In this document: positions 9,949 to 21,733 of the stretch, one piece after another | How positions within the stretch are numbered: the stretch's first letter is position 1 | Layout of the letters: each line of letters starts with the position of its first letter | From: Amoebophrya sp. A120 | Lineage: Eukaryota; Sar; Dinophyceae; Syndiniales; Amoebophryaceae | Assembly: GCA_905178155.1 (NCBI GenBank) | Contig: CAJINV010000026.1 | Location: 204,289 to 268,288 of the forward strand | Reading direction: 5' to 3' | Length of the DNA stretch: 64,000 nucleotides | The notes under the pieces: model-generated | Told to the model about the DNA's origin: nothing | Seen by the model: only the letters and a program-made list of their open reading frames with translations | Databases searched by the model: none | Translations under genes and position numbers: made by a program

Positions 9949-11535
9949 TTTCGCAAGGAGGACTTGGACTTCTACTACCCAGGTCCTCGCGGAAATAAAG
10001 CCCCAGCTGAACTGAAAGGACGTTCTATTCAAACGACCACCCATGAGGCAGTTGTACTTGAGGAACCATGAACTCGATGACTATGATTTCGAATCTTCAC
10101 ACAAATGCATTAATATTGATTCTTCCACCTCTCACAGCGCAAGCGGTTCTACATCGTGTAAGATGGACATGGAACTGGGCAAGAAGGCTCATCGTAATAA
10201 AGCAGGGTCCGGTTTTTATACAACTTGTCAAGTAGACCAGTAGATAAGTTTTGACAGTTCTTGCACCAAGTACTACAGCTGCCGAGGGTTTTCACAACGT
10301 CAAGGTGAAAAAGAACCAGGTACAGCAATCCTGTGAAGTATTTTTGTACAGACAGGAGAGTTAAAATGTTTGTATAGTAAGCTACGCCAAGTTGTTTCAA
10401 CGCCGAGCAGGCTCACGACGACCACGATGGGAAAAAGAGTTTGAGGACCAGATAAAAATTCTGTGAAAAATCAATCTGCCAATCTGCTGACGCACGATAA
10501 CGACAGTCAATACATACGAATCCGGAGGACGAGTAAAGGACGGACAACAACGAAACTCACAAGAACGACAGTACGGAAAGTTGACCCCCCGGGTAGTTTT
10601 ACCCTGGGGGTACTAGAAGTACTCTAGCAAAGTACTCCTGTTATTTTACCAACGACCTTTGGACTTGTGTCTTCAGCGGTCTCAGAGAACAGAGTGCCCT
10701 TGCACATGCAAATCCAAACTCGGATGGATTCACGAGGAGCCCTCCAGGCCGCTGGGCAGCTTTTCGTCTTTATTGAAAATACATTTGCAGCAAAATTCTA
10801 CAGGCAAATTGCATTTAGAGCTTGCTCGCACAAGAGCAAGAGATCCGAATTCATACAAGTGAGAAAAGTTCAAAAGTTCTTGCACTAGAAGTTTTTCAAC
10901 AAACTAACGGACATTTTTCGGAGATAGAATATCGGCATGATTTTGCCTTGTTTCTTGCATTTTTGACAAAAAATTGTAAAGCGGAGTACTTCTAATCGGA
11001 GCCCCTGCGACGCTTCAAAGCGACACCAGAATAGGCTACTCGGCGATGAAACATTGTTGACATTTTCGGAAAAACTACACTGGATTTACGCATAATTCGG
11101 AGATTTTTTTCTCTGTGTAATGCAGCACGACTTCGCCCCGGGCCGTGCCGCAATACAGAATCAGATGAAATCCCTTATCTTATTGTTGACATTTTCGGAA
11201 ATTTGAGTGAGATGTTGACAGTGACCTTTTAGTTTTAGAATCGGAATCGGTTGACATTTTTAGACATTTACTACATTTTGTGGAAAAAGCTCTGAGTCGT
11301 ACTTAAGTCGGGGAGACCACCTTCCAGCGCGACGGACTGCTGCAAGGAACTGTACATGAAGAAGTTTATTTTCGCAGTCTGTCTGCCACAGCAAGAAGGG
11401 TAGTAGAGAAAAGTTAAAGTACAATGCGTACGTATAGTGCACTGAGCCTGCTTGTTCACGTCCACGTGGTGAAGTAGTATACAAAAGCGGTCAGTTGGGA
11501 ATGGCATGATCGCAAAGACGAATTCATATCCCTCC
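9949..11535. other. AT-rich spacer with short GTTGACATTTT repeats
   Basis: No convincing gene. GTTGACATTTTCGGAAA occurs at about 11054 and 11184, and a shorter form at about 11250. A short inverted CCCGGGTAGTTTTACCC-like stretch with nested TACTAGAAGTACT occurs near 10580-10620. Confidence 0.45.
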
Positions 11536-14500
11536 TCACTTCACCATCACGTGCCCGCGCGGTTCGTAGGAATACTCTAGCGCCCCCGACCGGATTTTGT
11601 CGCCGTAGTCGAAGAACCGCTTGTTTACGTGGGGGTAGACGAACTTGAAAAGCGAATACTTCTCGTCGAAGAACACCGGCCGTCCCGTGCGGTAGTGCAA
11701 CCCCTTTCCCTTGAACTTCATGATGTTCGGATCGTAGCCGTACTGCTGGTATGCTTTGCAAAAGTATCGTACTCGTAGTATTGCAATACAAATTAGCTCA
11801 ACATGACATATGGAACAATTTGTCATGCGGATTCAGTTTAACAACGTAGATTTGTAAGTATATGCATAACTGCAATCACTACGAGGACGAGCAGGATACT
11901 TTTTGCAATTCATAGCTGGTGTAACGGCACCTGGAGTTCGGTCCTCTCTTTCTGTAACTGCAACTCGATGGACTTCGTGCCCGCGCCAACCACCGTGTTG
12001 AAAGCGGATGATCCCGTCGTGTGCATCGACCTGTTGCCCTGCGTGTTGCTCGAGTTCGAGTTTTCGCCAATGGAGATGTCGCCTGTCTTGTGATATCCTG
12101 TGCAAAAGTATCGCAATCGTACTGATTGCAAATATGCATGACAAATCTTCTTCCTAAGGTAGAACAGCATGACAAATTGCATTTGTCATGCTGAACAAAT
12201 TTGTAATGCAATTTGTACTAGGAGTGCAATGCTTTTGCATTGCATATGTTGAAGTCGTTTTGCGTGGTGTGCTTGGAGCCAGAGGTCGAGGAGGAGCCGC
12301 CGGGCTGGTTCTTCATACCTAAGGATCGTCGTGTGGTAGGTGGTGATGTAAATTCTGCATGACAAGAACATCCTGGATGTAAATTCTGCATGACAAGAAC
12401 TTCCCGTATAGGAAATTCAGCATGACAAAGACCTGTATTTCAACAAAAGTCTAAATACCCTGTTTCCTCTGCGCCTCGGGTAAGTTCGGATCTTCATCGT
12501 TTGCACTCCCCGCCCCAGTGCCGGATTTGAAGCTCTGCATGGAGGTGCCATTATCCTGAGCAAAAACATCCCCACCCGAAAGCTGTCATGCAGATTTGCA
12601 ACGACAGGAACATTTGTGATGCGCATCCCCAACATGATAAGCATTTTTTCCAGTCGTGTTTCGCATATTTGTGATGCCGTAACCAGGATAAGCAGATGGA
12701 TTTGCATTTGTGATGCGGCTGTGCTCATTAACCTGCACTAGTAAGCTAAAGGCTTCATCAACTTGTCGTGCGTGATTACCAAAACCTATACGTTTGTGAT
12801 GCAAAGTCCCCATCTTGACTCTTGGGTGGGGACGGTTTTACACAGGATAGCCGTGCGTTTTATCGGTGGAACTGTGGGTGAAGGACGACTGCGTCAACGT
12901 CATGGAATCTGTCGTGTCCGTCTTCTTCTTGCTGGACCCCCCGTCCCCTCCGCCGATCGCGGCGAGAGTCGTACTCGTTTGCATGTTGCTCGGATGCCCG
13001 GGGAGTTGGTCGACAAGGGCTTGTCTTCGCGTCGGCAGGGAGGGATCCTTGTAGGCTCTGGGCAGGAGTTATCCCAAGAAAAAAGTGTTCTTTCAGTTAC
13101 ACATTTGTATTGTAAATAACTTCAGCAACACAAACTTGCAATGCAGAAATGATCCTAAGGGAAATTATAAACACGTATGAAGAAACGAGGCTCGCAAGCC
13201 TTTCCGGCATGACAGAGGTTGCAGCCTGTCTTGCTAGTTTTCCAGCATCACAGTGTGCTGTAACTGTAACACTTTTTTCTATTCGTAGGAGTTGGGGTAG
13301 GTGTGTGGATTTCAACTGAAGATCCAACCCGCAGGCCTCGTCGCCCTCGACGTGGTACCTTTTTCAGTTTGTTTTAGTTTTTCTTCGTGGATTCCATGCA
13401 TGACAAACGGATTTTTTTCCGGAAATCTTGCATGACAAACAGCAGAAAATCAAAAAACTTTTATGGGTAGAATACTTTAACTTCTGCAGCATGGTGCTCG
13501 ACATCGCACCGTCCCTGACCTGCTGTTGCTGCAATTGCAGTAAGTGTTGCTGCCTTTTCTCCAGCACCTTCTGATGCTCCTCCCCACAGGCAAGCTGCCA
13601 TCGTTGCCTTCGGTAGCGCTCCATTCGCTCGTCTTTTAGCAGTTCCACGTAATACACCCAGTTCGAAAAGTATGCAAAGAAAGAAGCGTTACAACAGCTA
13701 CCCTTTGCGCTTGCAGCTACCCATTTTTCATGCACGAAATTATGCTGTCGAGCCTCGCATCATACGTGTTTGTAATTTCACTTATGATGATCTGTGCATT
13801 ACAAGGAAGTTGTAAATTTGTGTTGCTGAAGTTTTTACATTATACACAATTTGCTGTAAACACTTATTTTTCCATGGGATATGAAGGACAGCCGGAGTTG
13901 CATACTCGCCACCCCCGACATTAGAGCGCGGAAAACACCTCTTTTTCTTCACTTTTACAGTTTGCCAGTCTTGCGCATGAGAAAGGAAAAGTCAGACGTC
14001 AGTTCTTACACTACTTTCAACATTCATCAGCGAGCTCGAGCTGGGTTTGGCTTTAGGGATGTTCTTGCATGACAAAACCGAAATCTCCAAGGCACTCATC
14101 TTCAAGGGAAAGAACAAAAAGATCAACATCAGTATTCATACCTAGCTTCCCGACTCTCTCCTTAAACTCCTTCTCCGCGGCTCGTGCTTTTCGCTATCCA
14201 AGAAAAAAACGTTGTTAGTGTAAGTTTGTGATGCGCAATATGCAAAGTGATTGCGTCTGTCATGCTTGGCATGCGTCGCAGGGTCCATTAAGGGCGTTTT
14301 CACGTACTATTTGCGCATGACAGGTTTTTGCTGTCATGCAGGACAAACTTGTAATGCTGTTCCTCCAAAAAAGTTACACCTACAATGTTTTTTTCTTGGA
14401 TATTCGCTGCTTCGCGCGCAGTGCTCGGACATCAAAGTGAAAAAAACCCCCCACCCCATATCAAAATGGAAGTTTGTGATGCGGGATTTGTGTGCACAAA

Positions 14501-15388
14501 TCATTTTGTCATGCTAGAAGGGAGAAGATGCGGGCTGTCGTGCTGGGTGGCGTGTTGAGGAAGCTATGCATCTTCAGCATGACAGGAGGCAGCTGGAAGC
14601 GGGAAACAGCATGGCAAATTGCGTGCCAACGAGGCCACAACGGCGTCTCTTGGCCTTCTAGCAATACAAGGCGATTTGTGTACGCAAACACAGCATCACA
14701 ACTTTCGTTTTCGATATGGGGAGGGGGGATTTTTCCTTTCAATATCGGAGCTTCCTCGCTTTCTCGGCTTCGTCCGCGAGGCGGCGCTGGAGGCGCTCCT
14801 GCTATGCGTTGCAAATATGTCTGGGTCTGAAATCTTGTGATGCAAATCTAGGAATTGTGGGCGCACTGCAATATGCAGCCCAGCATGACGAGTTTTTGCG
14901 CTGCTGTGTTTCGTTTTTCGCATGACAAGCTGCGTCTTTGCACGAGGCCCTTTTCCTGCTCATGCATCACAGATTTAAGACTCATGCCAGACAAGCATGA
15001 CAAACTTCCAGACCCAGACATTATTACATTTGATACCTGCTCCTTCTTTGCCATTTTCTCGGCCTGCTCCTCTTCGTTCATGACCTTCCGGTATGGATTG
15101 TAAAAATGTCTGGGTCTGGAAACTTGTGATGCAAGCAAGAGAATAGTGAGCTCACTGTAATGCGCTGCCAAGCATGACAAGTTTTTTTCATGGTTCTGAG
15201 TTGCGTATTCCGCATGAGAAACTGCGTTTTTGCAACACAGGGAGGAGGAGCTCTTTGCGGCCACGCCGTACAGAGTTCAGAGTCATGCCCGATTAGCATG
15301 ACAAGTCTCGCAATCTTCCAGACCCAGACATTTTTGCACTTCATATCCGGCCCTTCCACTTCCCCGCCCCGGCGCTGGTCTTCACCAT
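11536..15388 (-). CDS. coiled-coil protein in 13 exons
   Basis: 422 residues (1,269 nt); exons 15388-15346, 15086-15036, 14797-14745, 14424-14403, 14189-14141, 13916-13882, 13665-13475, 13354-13288, 13064-12850, 12546-12455, 12314-12247, 12088-11915 and 11744-11536, separated by twelve introners. The ATG at 15388 is followed by a charged Lys/Glu/Arg-rich helix over about residues 17-75, a second segment with LLKDERMERYRRQRW and a Gln run near residues 120-135, a Ser/Thr/Gly-rich middle, and an ordered C-terminus with GYDPNIMKFKGKGLHYRTG and PRGHVMVK. No membrane helix or signal. No family recognised; a cytoskeletal or scaffold role is only a guess. Exon 4 has just 22 nt. Joins at 12315-12454, 13355-13474 and 13922-14140 are less certain because the flanking repeats have decayed. 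Confidence 0.85.
11750..11914. mobile_element. introner, family G
   Basis: 165 bp, ends TATGCTTTGCAAAAG/TTGCAATTCATA. Direct repeat GCTGG at 11745-11749 and 11915-11919. Confidence 0.92.
12094..12246. mobile_element. introner, family G
   Basis: 153 bp. Flanks TGTGA and TGTTG have diverged, but removal joins NDFN to KTGDISIG in frame. Confidence 0.88.
12315..12454. mobile_element. short introner-like intron
   Basis: About 140 bp containing three copies of TGTCATGC(T/A)GAATTT. Ends are weakly inverted; AGGTAT/AGGGTAT is repeated at the borders. Borders were chosen by reading frame (KQG to MKNQPGG). Confidence 0.6.
12552..12849. mobile_element. introner, family F
   Basis: 298 bp, ends TATCCTGAGCAAAAAC/GTTTTACACAGGATA. 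Flanks GCCAT and GCCGT (one mismatch). Confidence 0.9.
13070..13287. mobile_element. introner, family D
   Basis: 218 bp, direct repeat GGAGT at 13065-13069 and 13288-13292. Right end GTA instead of ATA. Confidence 0.92.
13355..13474. mobile_element. short introner-like intron
   Basis: About 120 bp with weak inverted ends (TACCTTTTTCAG.../...ATGGGTAGAATA) and two TTGCATGACAAAC-type motifs. Border on the left set by reading frame (MLQKLK to HVEGDE). Confidence 0.55.
13671..13881. mobile_element. introner, family D, inverted
   Basis: 211 bp, reverse-oriented relative to 13070-13287 and similar through most of its length. Flanks AAAAG and TGAAG. Removal joins QLRLSF to TNWVYYVE. Confidence 0.85.
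13922..14140. mobile_element. diverged introner
   Basis: 219 bp with decayed inverted ends sharing CTTTTT(C/G)TTC. No matching flanking repeat remains; borders set by frame (VGKLG to GVASMQ). Confidence 0.55.
14195..14402. mobile_element. introner, family D variant
   Basis: 208 bp, ends TATCCAAGAAAAAAACG/TTTTTTTCTTGGATA. Direct repeat TTCGC at 14190-14194 and 14403-14407. Confidence 0.93.
14430..14744. mobile_element. introner, family B
   Basis: 315 bp, first base changed (CATCAAAG), right part GATATGGGGAGGGGGGAT. Direct repeat TCGGA at 14425-14429 and 14745-14749. Confidence 0.92.
14803..15035. mobile_element. introner, family A
   Basis: 233 bp, direct repeat CCTGC at 14798-14802 and 15036-15040. 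Confidence 0.93.
15092..15345. mobile_element. introner, family A
   Basis: 254 bp, direct repeat TCCGG at 15087-15091 and 15346-15350. Follows the first, 43-nt exon. Confidence 0.93.
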
Positions 15389-15747
15389 TTTGGGCGAGGT
15401 TTCTTAAAAGGACTTTTAGCTTAAAATGTACCAACTGGTGTTGGTTCCTGGCGGTCGTGAGAGACTAATTGCAGTACTACGCAGCTTTCAAAACTCGCAA
15501 CTTACATGAAGATTATAAGTACACTTGTGGGGTCGAGCAAGATGACATAGCACCAGCACGGCAACAAGTTCTTACACATCAACAAGATTTGTTCTGTGAC
15601 TAAGGAATGCTCTTATGCGCTTCAATCTGTTTCTGCAGCTTAAAGAAGACCAGCACTTCCACGGATGAAGAAACGCAGCTTGAAATCCTTAATCACGAGC
15701 CAACTAGAGTACCCTAGCAGGACTACTAGAAGGATGCTCGATCATAA

Positions 15748-16230
15748 GTACGCATCACAAATCTTATATGTCGTAAACTGACCGTTTGAGTGTATCCTGT
15801 TGCTATATTCACCTGTTTCGTCACTGCAGAGGACTACGAACTGCTGACTAGTTGTATCACGAGCTAGTCTTCTGTTAGATTCATCGAAGCCTTTATAATA
15901 TACGTTTTTCTTTTCCAACGAGGGTAACTCAAACTTGCCACTTTGCAACTAACTGCTCGCTCAGGTATCATCTCTCACGCAATCGAAGCTGAAATCGACC
16001 AAGATAAAGACCTACATCTACCGTGATTGGACAAATGTAAAACTACACTTCGTTTTCCTTCCGCAGTACTCTCCATCCTCTCTGCCTCAGCCTCGCTCAT
16101 GCTGACGTAACTCGTATCTCTCATTTCGCAACCGCACTTCGAACAAATCTACGAAATTATACTTCAGCCCATCACGTGGGTGCGGGCCTTTGAGTGATAG
16201 TGTAGCTTCAGACCTCTCACACGGTTACAA
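15748..16230. repeat. dispersed repeat, copy 1
   Basis: Shares blocks with 19534-20020 (CGTCACTGCAGAGGA, ACGTTTTTCTTTTC) and, for its second half, with 16935-17230 (ATCATCTCTCACGCA, ACACGGTTACAAG). It leads into a GC-rich segment in all three places. Not obviously coding. Confidence 0.7.
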
Positions 16231-16469
16231 GTGCTAGCGCCGTCGACGCGCACACCACGCTGCCACCCAGGCGCCGGGCCAACCGCGCCATGGGTGCGCG
16301 CACTGCTACCAAAATGGCCGCCCAGTACGCACTTAAGCCCGGGCGGCCCTGCAAAGGGCGCGGCAGCCCCCAAGTAAGCCAGACGACGGCGCGGGCGGGC
16401 GCGATCGCAGGCCAAGGCAAGCAGGGCGCAAGGCCCCGGCCTGCGTGCGAGGCGAGCGCATCGCCTTAC
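16231..16469. repeat. GC-rich repeat segment
   Basis: Shares blocks with 22320-22600 such as AACCGCGCCATGGG and CCCCGGCCTGCGTGCG. ORFs on both strands result from its base composition. Confidence 0.6.
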
Positions 16470-16926
16470 TCAATGCGCTGGCCCTAATGCGGCCAGCACA
16501 AAAGCAGCGGAGCAACCCGCGAGCAACAGCTCCCGCGTCATCCTGGTGCTCGTCGTCCCCCTGCTGGTGTTCTGAATCGCCTGCGAACTAGAAACATCAC
16601 CCAACTTCTTATCCCGCGGGCGGCGCCGCTCTCGCGGCCTACAGAGTCCGCGCGGTTGATTTGGATGCGGGCGGAGCTGAAGGCGGAGGCGCCCGGTTCT
16701 GTAGCGGAGCACTAAGGCCGTCAACAAACTCCAGCAAGGGCATTCGCGGCCCCGTTACGCGCTTGAATTCGCGCGCGACCTTGGGTGGGTCTCCTGCGGC
16801 GAGCACGTGTGCTGCGTAGCCCAAGTTCATCCAGCCGGTGCGCAATATATGATCGCGCTCCACCGGAATCCGAACCGCCCACATGGGAACGTGAGGGCAG
16901 ATTTGCGTCAGCAAACTCGTCGCCAT
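16470..16926 (-). CDS. small membrane-protein gene, two ORF segments
   Basis: The ATG at 16926 opens 95 codons (MATSLLTQICPHVPMWAVRI...) to a stop at 16639. In another frame, about 16600-16470 encodes SSQAIQNTSRGTTSTRM and then a hydrophobic tail (ELLLAGCSAAFVLAALGPAH) ending at a stop. An intron or a frameshift may join them; a GT-AG pair exists but does not keep the frame. Similar single-helix tails occur in the neighbouring ORFs at 21.7, 22.6 and 23.1 kb. Confidence 0.4.
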
Positions 16927-16934
16927 TTTGTACC

Positions 16935-17230
16935 TGCTCGCTCAGATATCATCTCTCACGCAGTCGAAGCTGAGATCGACCAAGATAAAGATCTACATCT
17001 ACCATGAGTGAATAAACGTATAGATACTTAAACGGCTTACATTTCATTCTCTTTCCGTAGTATTATCCATTTCCTCTGCCATACTCACGCTGACATGACT
17101 CGCCCTCGCGTCGCTCATACATATCGTGAGCACTTCTTCAGACAAAGCTGCGACGAAGCAAGCCCACAACGCGGACGCAGGGTCGTGGTGATAGTCTGCC
17201 TCCAGTTCTTGTTCTTTTACACACGGTTAC
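16935..17230. repeat. dispersed repeat, copy 2 (second half)
   Basis: Matches the second half of 15748-16230 and of 19534-20020, starting at GCTCGCTCAGATATCATC and ending in the ACACGGTTACAAGCGCTAGC block. Confidence 0.7.
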
Positions 17231-17700
17231 AAGCGCTAGCGCCGCCGCGCGCACGAAACGCTGCCACCCGGCCCCTCATTACATCCCGCGGCGGCGCGCG
17301 CGGGGCCAGCCGCGTCATGGCCGCGCGCTGCCGAATCAATCGAGCAGCCGCGGGGCGGGGATAAAGAATAGAATGCCCGGCCGGGCGGCTCTTCGAGGTG
17401 CCCGGGCGCCCGGCCGCCCGGAATACGGCCAGGCGGCCGCGGGGGGGGGGGGCGGGCTGCATGGGCCAACACGGTCGCGCGCGCATCCATGCCATGGCAG
17501 AAAAGCGCCCGGGCCCCCGGGAAGCGCGCGCGGCGAAGTGGCGGGGCACGTTCTCAGCGGGGCGGCGCCCTTTGCGCCCCGCGCACTTGCCAGCTCCTTG
17601 GGTGCCTCATCGAAGCGCGTGGCGGGGCGGCCCCCCCCCAACTGTGCCAAGTGCGCAAATCGCTGCAAGCGCTCCCCGCGTCTGCCGCTGCAACCCGCTC
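17231..17700. repeat. GC-rich repeat segment
   Basis: Paralogous to 20021-20390, with shared blocks GCGCACGAAACGCTGCCACC-like and GGTGCCCGGGCGC-like. No gene supported within it, although a hydrophobic minus-strand stretch (GALAAICALGTVGGG) is encoded near 17640. Confidence 0.6.
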
Positions 17701-18823
17701 AACTGTGCTTCGCCTGCAAGATCAATCTTCACCAACGCCAGTCATTTTATTTTACAGTTCTTACGGCGGTCGCGTATTTTGGACTTCCACCCATGAAAGC
17801 CAGCACTTCCACGGTTGAAACGCAGCTTGGAGCAATGACGAGCCACGTGGAGCACGGGTGCGATTCTCAAGTAGCAGCGCTACGAGGGAGATAGTGGACA
17901 AGCACGCACTGTTGGCGGCGACAGCCGCTGCAGCCAGTCACAACACGCCCATCTTGGTACGGCAGCGCTTCAATCTTTGAAGCTACCAGACTACTTGGAA
18001 AGGGAAACAGAAGGAAAAGAATTAATTTCCCCTCGGCACGTAGAAAATTTATCTCTGCGCAGTGAGGCCGCGCCAGTCACTCCTCATAAGTTCTTGTTCC
18101 CTCATGCAAACAACAAGGTCGAGCCTCCCATACAGGCCAGATTAGTAAATCCTGTCAGTTACGACTACTACAGTTTTACACTCATGCACTGAATAAAGCC
18201 TCCCTCTACAGCCCGCAGTCTCACAGCAACGCCTCAACACTCTCTCTGGAGTGCCTCTTCTTGCTGCAGTCGCGCTGGGAGGAATCAGCACTTCGCGACT
18301 CTCGTGCGTCAGAAAAACAGGTTGTCCACAGAGAATAGAGGGACCCCTTTTCTACGGTGAATGCCTGCTAATGAACAAGGTCTCAAATCGTAAGTACGCA
18401 GAACGAGATATTTCGTCGAGAGGGACGCACGTATCCACATTTTCCGGACAAAGACGTATTCACATTTTTGTTTTTCGAGAAAATCCTGGCGCTTGCTGTT
18501 GCTTGATAATTAATTCGGAGTTCTTTTTTTAGGTCGCTTGGTGCATTTGTGTCCACCATCGTTCTGCTTCTGACGTTAGAAATAGATCATTGAAAAGCTC
18601 GGAGAAAACATAAGATAAGTATAAGTTTGCAGCTTAAACATTAACATTCATCAACGCCGAAGATGTGCGTGTCAGTTTCGGTTTTTCGTTCTTGTCCTGA
18701 TTGACTATTAGTACGGGTGGAACTAGAACTACAGATGAAGCTTTAGTTGAGAATAAGAAATAGGAGTACCAATGGCAGCAAAGATGCTGAGATTGCAGGT
18801 CAAGTACCCGAGAGCGAAATCGG
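17701..18823. other. spacer, no gene seen
   Basis: Contains partial matches to 15640-15740 (CAGCACTTCCACGG, AACGCAGCTTG) around 17800. Otherwise AT-rich with no supported gene. Confidence 0.45.
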
Positions 18824-19456
18824 TCAAGGACGAGTCAAGCACGCTTCAAAAGTTTTCAAGTGCAGATCCTCCAGGAAGAATTCAAGGTGGGTCACTTTTA
18901 CATTGAACCACCACAGAGTGAAAATGTTGATCAAAACAGGGACGATCGTGCCACACGACGGGCACCACTGCCAGCAAGACGGTGCAGCACGCGCTCCCGG
19001 GCCCGGTGCACTCAGGATCCCAGCGTCCGCAGCCCCCCTTGTTCCGGATATCGTGCTCGTTCCAGTGTTGTTGCTGCCGGCTGTGCTCACCGCGTCGATC
19101 TCCGCCCCGGTTTCGGCGCGGCTTGATGAAGACGCTGTAGTACTCTCTGATGTGCTGTCCGCATTCGTGTGCCCCGCAGTCCTCGCGGCCCCCGGATTAG
19201 CAAAAAGCCAATCGGTATCGCTGAACAGCTCGGCGGCGCTAGAAGCTTCTTTGAGCGTATCTCGGAGCAGCGCTTGTATGTCGCATCCCGCGAAGCACGG
19301 ATGAAGCCGGTCCTGGAGCTTTTGCCAAACGCGCTGCAGCTCTTCGTTCGCCGCGTCAACACGCTTTTGCCCCTGCAGCAGCTCTTCAAACAGCTCCTGA
19401 GGTCCTTCCGCCATGATTTCGTTTCCTATTTCTTGTACGTCGTGGAGTTCCACCAT
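18824..19456 (-). CDS. coiled-coil protein with C-terminal membrane helix
   Basis: 210 residues from the ATG at 19456; an in-frame ATG at 19414 is an alternative start. The N-terminal half is amphipathic (ELFEELLQGQKRVDAANEEL...), the middle is Ser/Thr/Ala-rich, and one hydrophobic helix follows (about residues 173-190, TIVPVLINIFTLWWF) with a short charged tail. No family recognised. A tail-anchored topology is inferred. It sits in the array of single-helix ORFs between 16 and 23 kb. Confidence 0.6.
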   Translation of the reverse strand: MVELHDVQEIGNEIMAEGPQELFEELLQGQKRVDAANEELQRVWQKLQDRLHPCFAGCDIQALLRDTLKEASSAAELFSDTDWLFANPGAARTAGHTNADSTSESTTASSSSRAETGAEIDAVSTAGSNNTGTSTISGTRGAADAGILSAPGPGARAAPSCWQWCPSCGTIVPVLINIFTLWWFNVKVTHLEFFLEDLHLKTFEACLTRP

Positions 19457-19533
19457 GTAACAACTGAACTCTTCTACTCACGTCGTGGATGTAAGCAGCA
19501 GCACTACAACGAGGGAGATGGTGGACAAGCACG

Positions 19534-20020
19534 CATCAAATATAAATCTTCTGCGTCGTAAACAAACTGGTTGTGTGTGAGTGCACTCTTATTCGCCTGT
19601 CTCGTCACTGCAGAGGAATACTAAGAACTGCTGCCTAATATCACGTGCTAGCCTTATGTTAGATTGGGAGGCTACATTACGTTTTTCTTTTCGACGGAGG
19701 CTAACTTTATTTGCGTCATCAAGAACAAACTCGCCCTTTTGCAACTTCTTCAGATATCATCTCTGACGCAATCGAAGCTGACACCGGCTACATCCACCAC
19801 GATTGAAGAATAGACGGAAAACTACATTTCATTTTCCTTCCGTAGTAGTCGCCATTCCCTCTGCCTCACTCATGCTAACATGACTCTCCCTCGGGTCGCT
19901 CACATGTATCCTGAGTACTTCAAACAAATCTGTGAAGCAAGAGCACAACGTGGGTGCGGACCGGTGGTAGTGTAGTGCCTTTGTCTCATCTTTTACACAC
20001 CGTTACAAGTGGTTGCGCAG
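19534..20020. repeat. dispersed repeat, copy 3
   Basis: Full-length counterpart of 15748-16230, again followed immediately by a GC-rich segment. Confidence 0.7.
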
Positions 20021-20390
20021 TCGCCGCGCACGAAACACTGCCACCCGGCCCCATAGTAGACCCCGCGGTGGCGCGCCCACCAGGGGCAGCCGCGCTATGG
20101 CCGAAGCGCTGCTGGGTCAAACAACAAGCAGCCGCAGGGCGGGGGCAGAGCACGGCACGCCCGTGCGAGGTGCCCGGGCGCGCGCCCGGAATATGGCCAC
20201 ACGGCCGCGGGGGGGCGGACTGCACGTGCCAGCACGGGCGTGCGCGCATGCCGAGGCAGGGAGGGCCCACGGCCCCGGAGGGGGAAGGCGCGCGCGCGGC
20301 CTGCTGCGCGGCGTTATGGCAAGGGCTGCGCGCGCCACTCGGCGCGCGCCCGTGCTTTCTAATTCCGGCCGGGGCTGACTGTTGCCAGAG
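20021..20390. repeat. GC-rich repeat segment
   Basis: Counterpart of 17231-17640. On the minus strand both encode RARPCW- and CPRPAAA-like strings in one frame, which shows the copies share ancestry, not that they are coding. Confidence 0.6.
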
Positions 20391-20812
20391 TGGCGACCAA
20401 GAGAACTCCGAGGACCACAGTCGCGGTTTCAGACCATCTGCCCTTTTTCGACGCCTCCGCGCCACTTTGGTTCAGTGTCTGACCCGCCTCCGCCACTTGC
20501 TTGCCCTCCACTTTCTTCTGCACCTCCAGCAGCTCCGCCAAGTGCTTGCTTCTCACCTTCAGCAAACCGCTCTCCTCCTGCTTTTTGTCTAGGAGATGAG
20601 ATCCTCCTGGATCCGGCGATAGCTGTCGAGCCCACCTTTCAACCTTCCGCATTTCTCCACCAACCTCTGGGCGAGGTTCGTGAGCTCCGTACGAACGGCG
20701 GCCAGGCTGGAGCACTTCTCGCGCGCAGGTTTCGCGAACTCGCAGAGGTCATGCTATGTAGCACAGCGACGAGCTAGAGGGGCACTCTTGCGCCCTTTCT
20801 GCGAGGCCATGG
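20384..20812 (-). pseudogene. coiled-coil/membrane-tail ORF, frame broken
   Basis: One minus-strand frame (about 20756-20600) reads DLCEFAKPAREKCSSLAAVR and on to a stop after EDLIS. Another frame (from about 20605) continues LLDKKQEESGLLKVRSKH, more heptad-like sequence, then a hydrophobic helix TATVVLGVLLVATLATV to a stop at 20359. A single frame change near 20600 would join them. Either a decayed copy or a gene with an unrecognised short intron. Confidence 0.4.
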
Positions 20813-20981
20813 GCGACGAGCTACCTGGTGGCGCTACGTCATCATGCAGCTCCTCACGCTGATTGACTATAACCTCCTCTTCGCAAGCTGCTAAATGTGA
20901 AAGCGTTACTGCATTGATCCCCGCACCATACTTCCGTGTTGGGAAGACTACTTCAACGGACGAGAAACTTTTGCTCTCCAA

Positions 20982-21733
20982 TCTCTTTTTTCTCTATCGT
21001 TTGAACGAATGAAAACCTGTCTTCAAGACACTTGTCTTTACGACTGCGCTGACTTTTGCGCACCATCACTCCCATGTAATCAAATAGCTTTTTCGCAGCT
21101 CAATCTATCACGGAAGCGATCTTGCAACAAGCTCTAGATCTAGTTGCAAAGACGCATAAACCGCACTCGCCTGCCGCACACCCGGTCCCTCTTAACATTA
21201 CTCAGGCACACTGCACCAGAGCACTCGTCTCTCGCTGTTGTGTTCTCGCATCTCAAAAACATCCATCGGGCCACACGTCCGCAACATGAATGCGGGGCGC
21301 GACGGTTCATGATCAGTTTGGATTTTACACACGAAGCAAGATTGCCGGCACGCGCGAAGCTCCGCCGCCTATCCGATCATGGCGGGCTGCGCCTGCACGT
21401 GGCCGAATCGCCAACGCAAGGAGCAATGGAGTGGCCGCGGGCGCACGCCCGCATGGGCCAGCCGCGCAAGTAGTATGCGCACTACTAAAACAAGTGCCGG
21501 CGCGCAATACAAACACAAGCGTGGGCGGTGGCGCGAGCGGGCCTGCGCGGCCCTTCGATGGTCGGAAGCGGGGGCACCGAAGTCCCCCCTGACGGGCTTC
21601 CCTGCGCTGGGCCTCTTCGAGCCCTTTAGGAACGGCGCGCGCGCGCGGCACGCAGCCGCCCAGGACGGGCGCGCCGTGCTCTCTCCTCTGCAGGCTGCCA
21701 GCCGGCGGCCTCCAAAGGCCCAACGGGGCGGGC
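20982..21733. other. spacer and GC-rich segment, no gene supported
   Basis: 20982-21300 is AT-rich without a supported gene. 21310-21720 is GC-rich repeat DNA related in composition to the segments at 16.2, 17.2, 20.0 and 22.3 kb. Confidence 0.4.
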
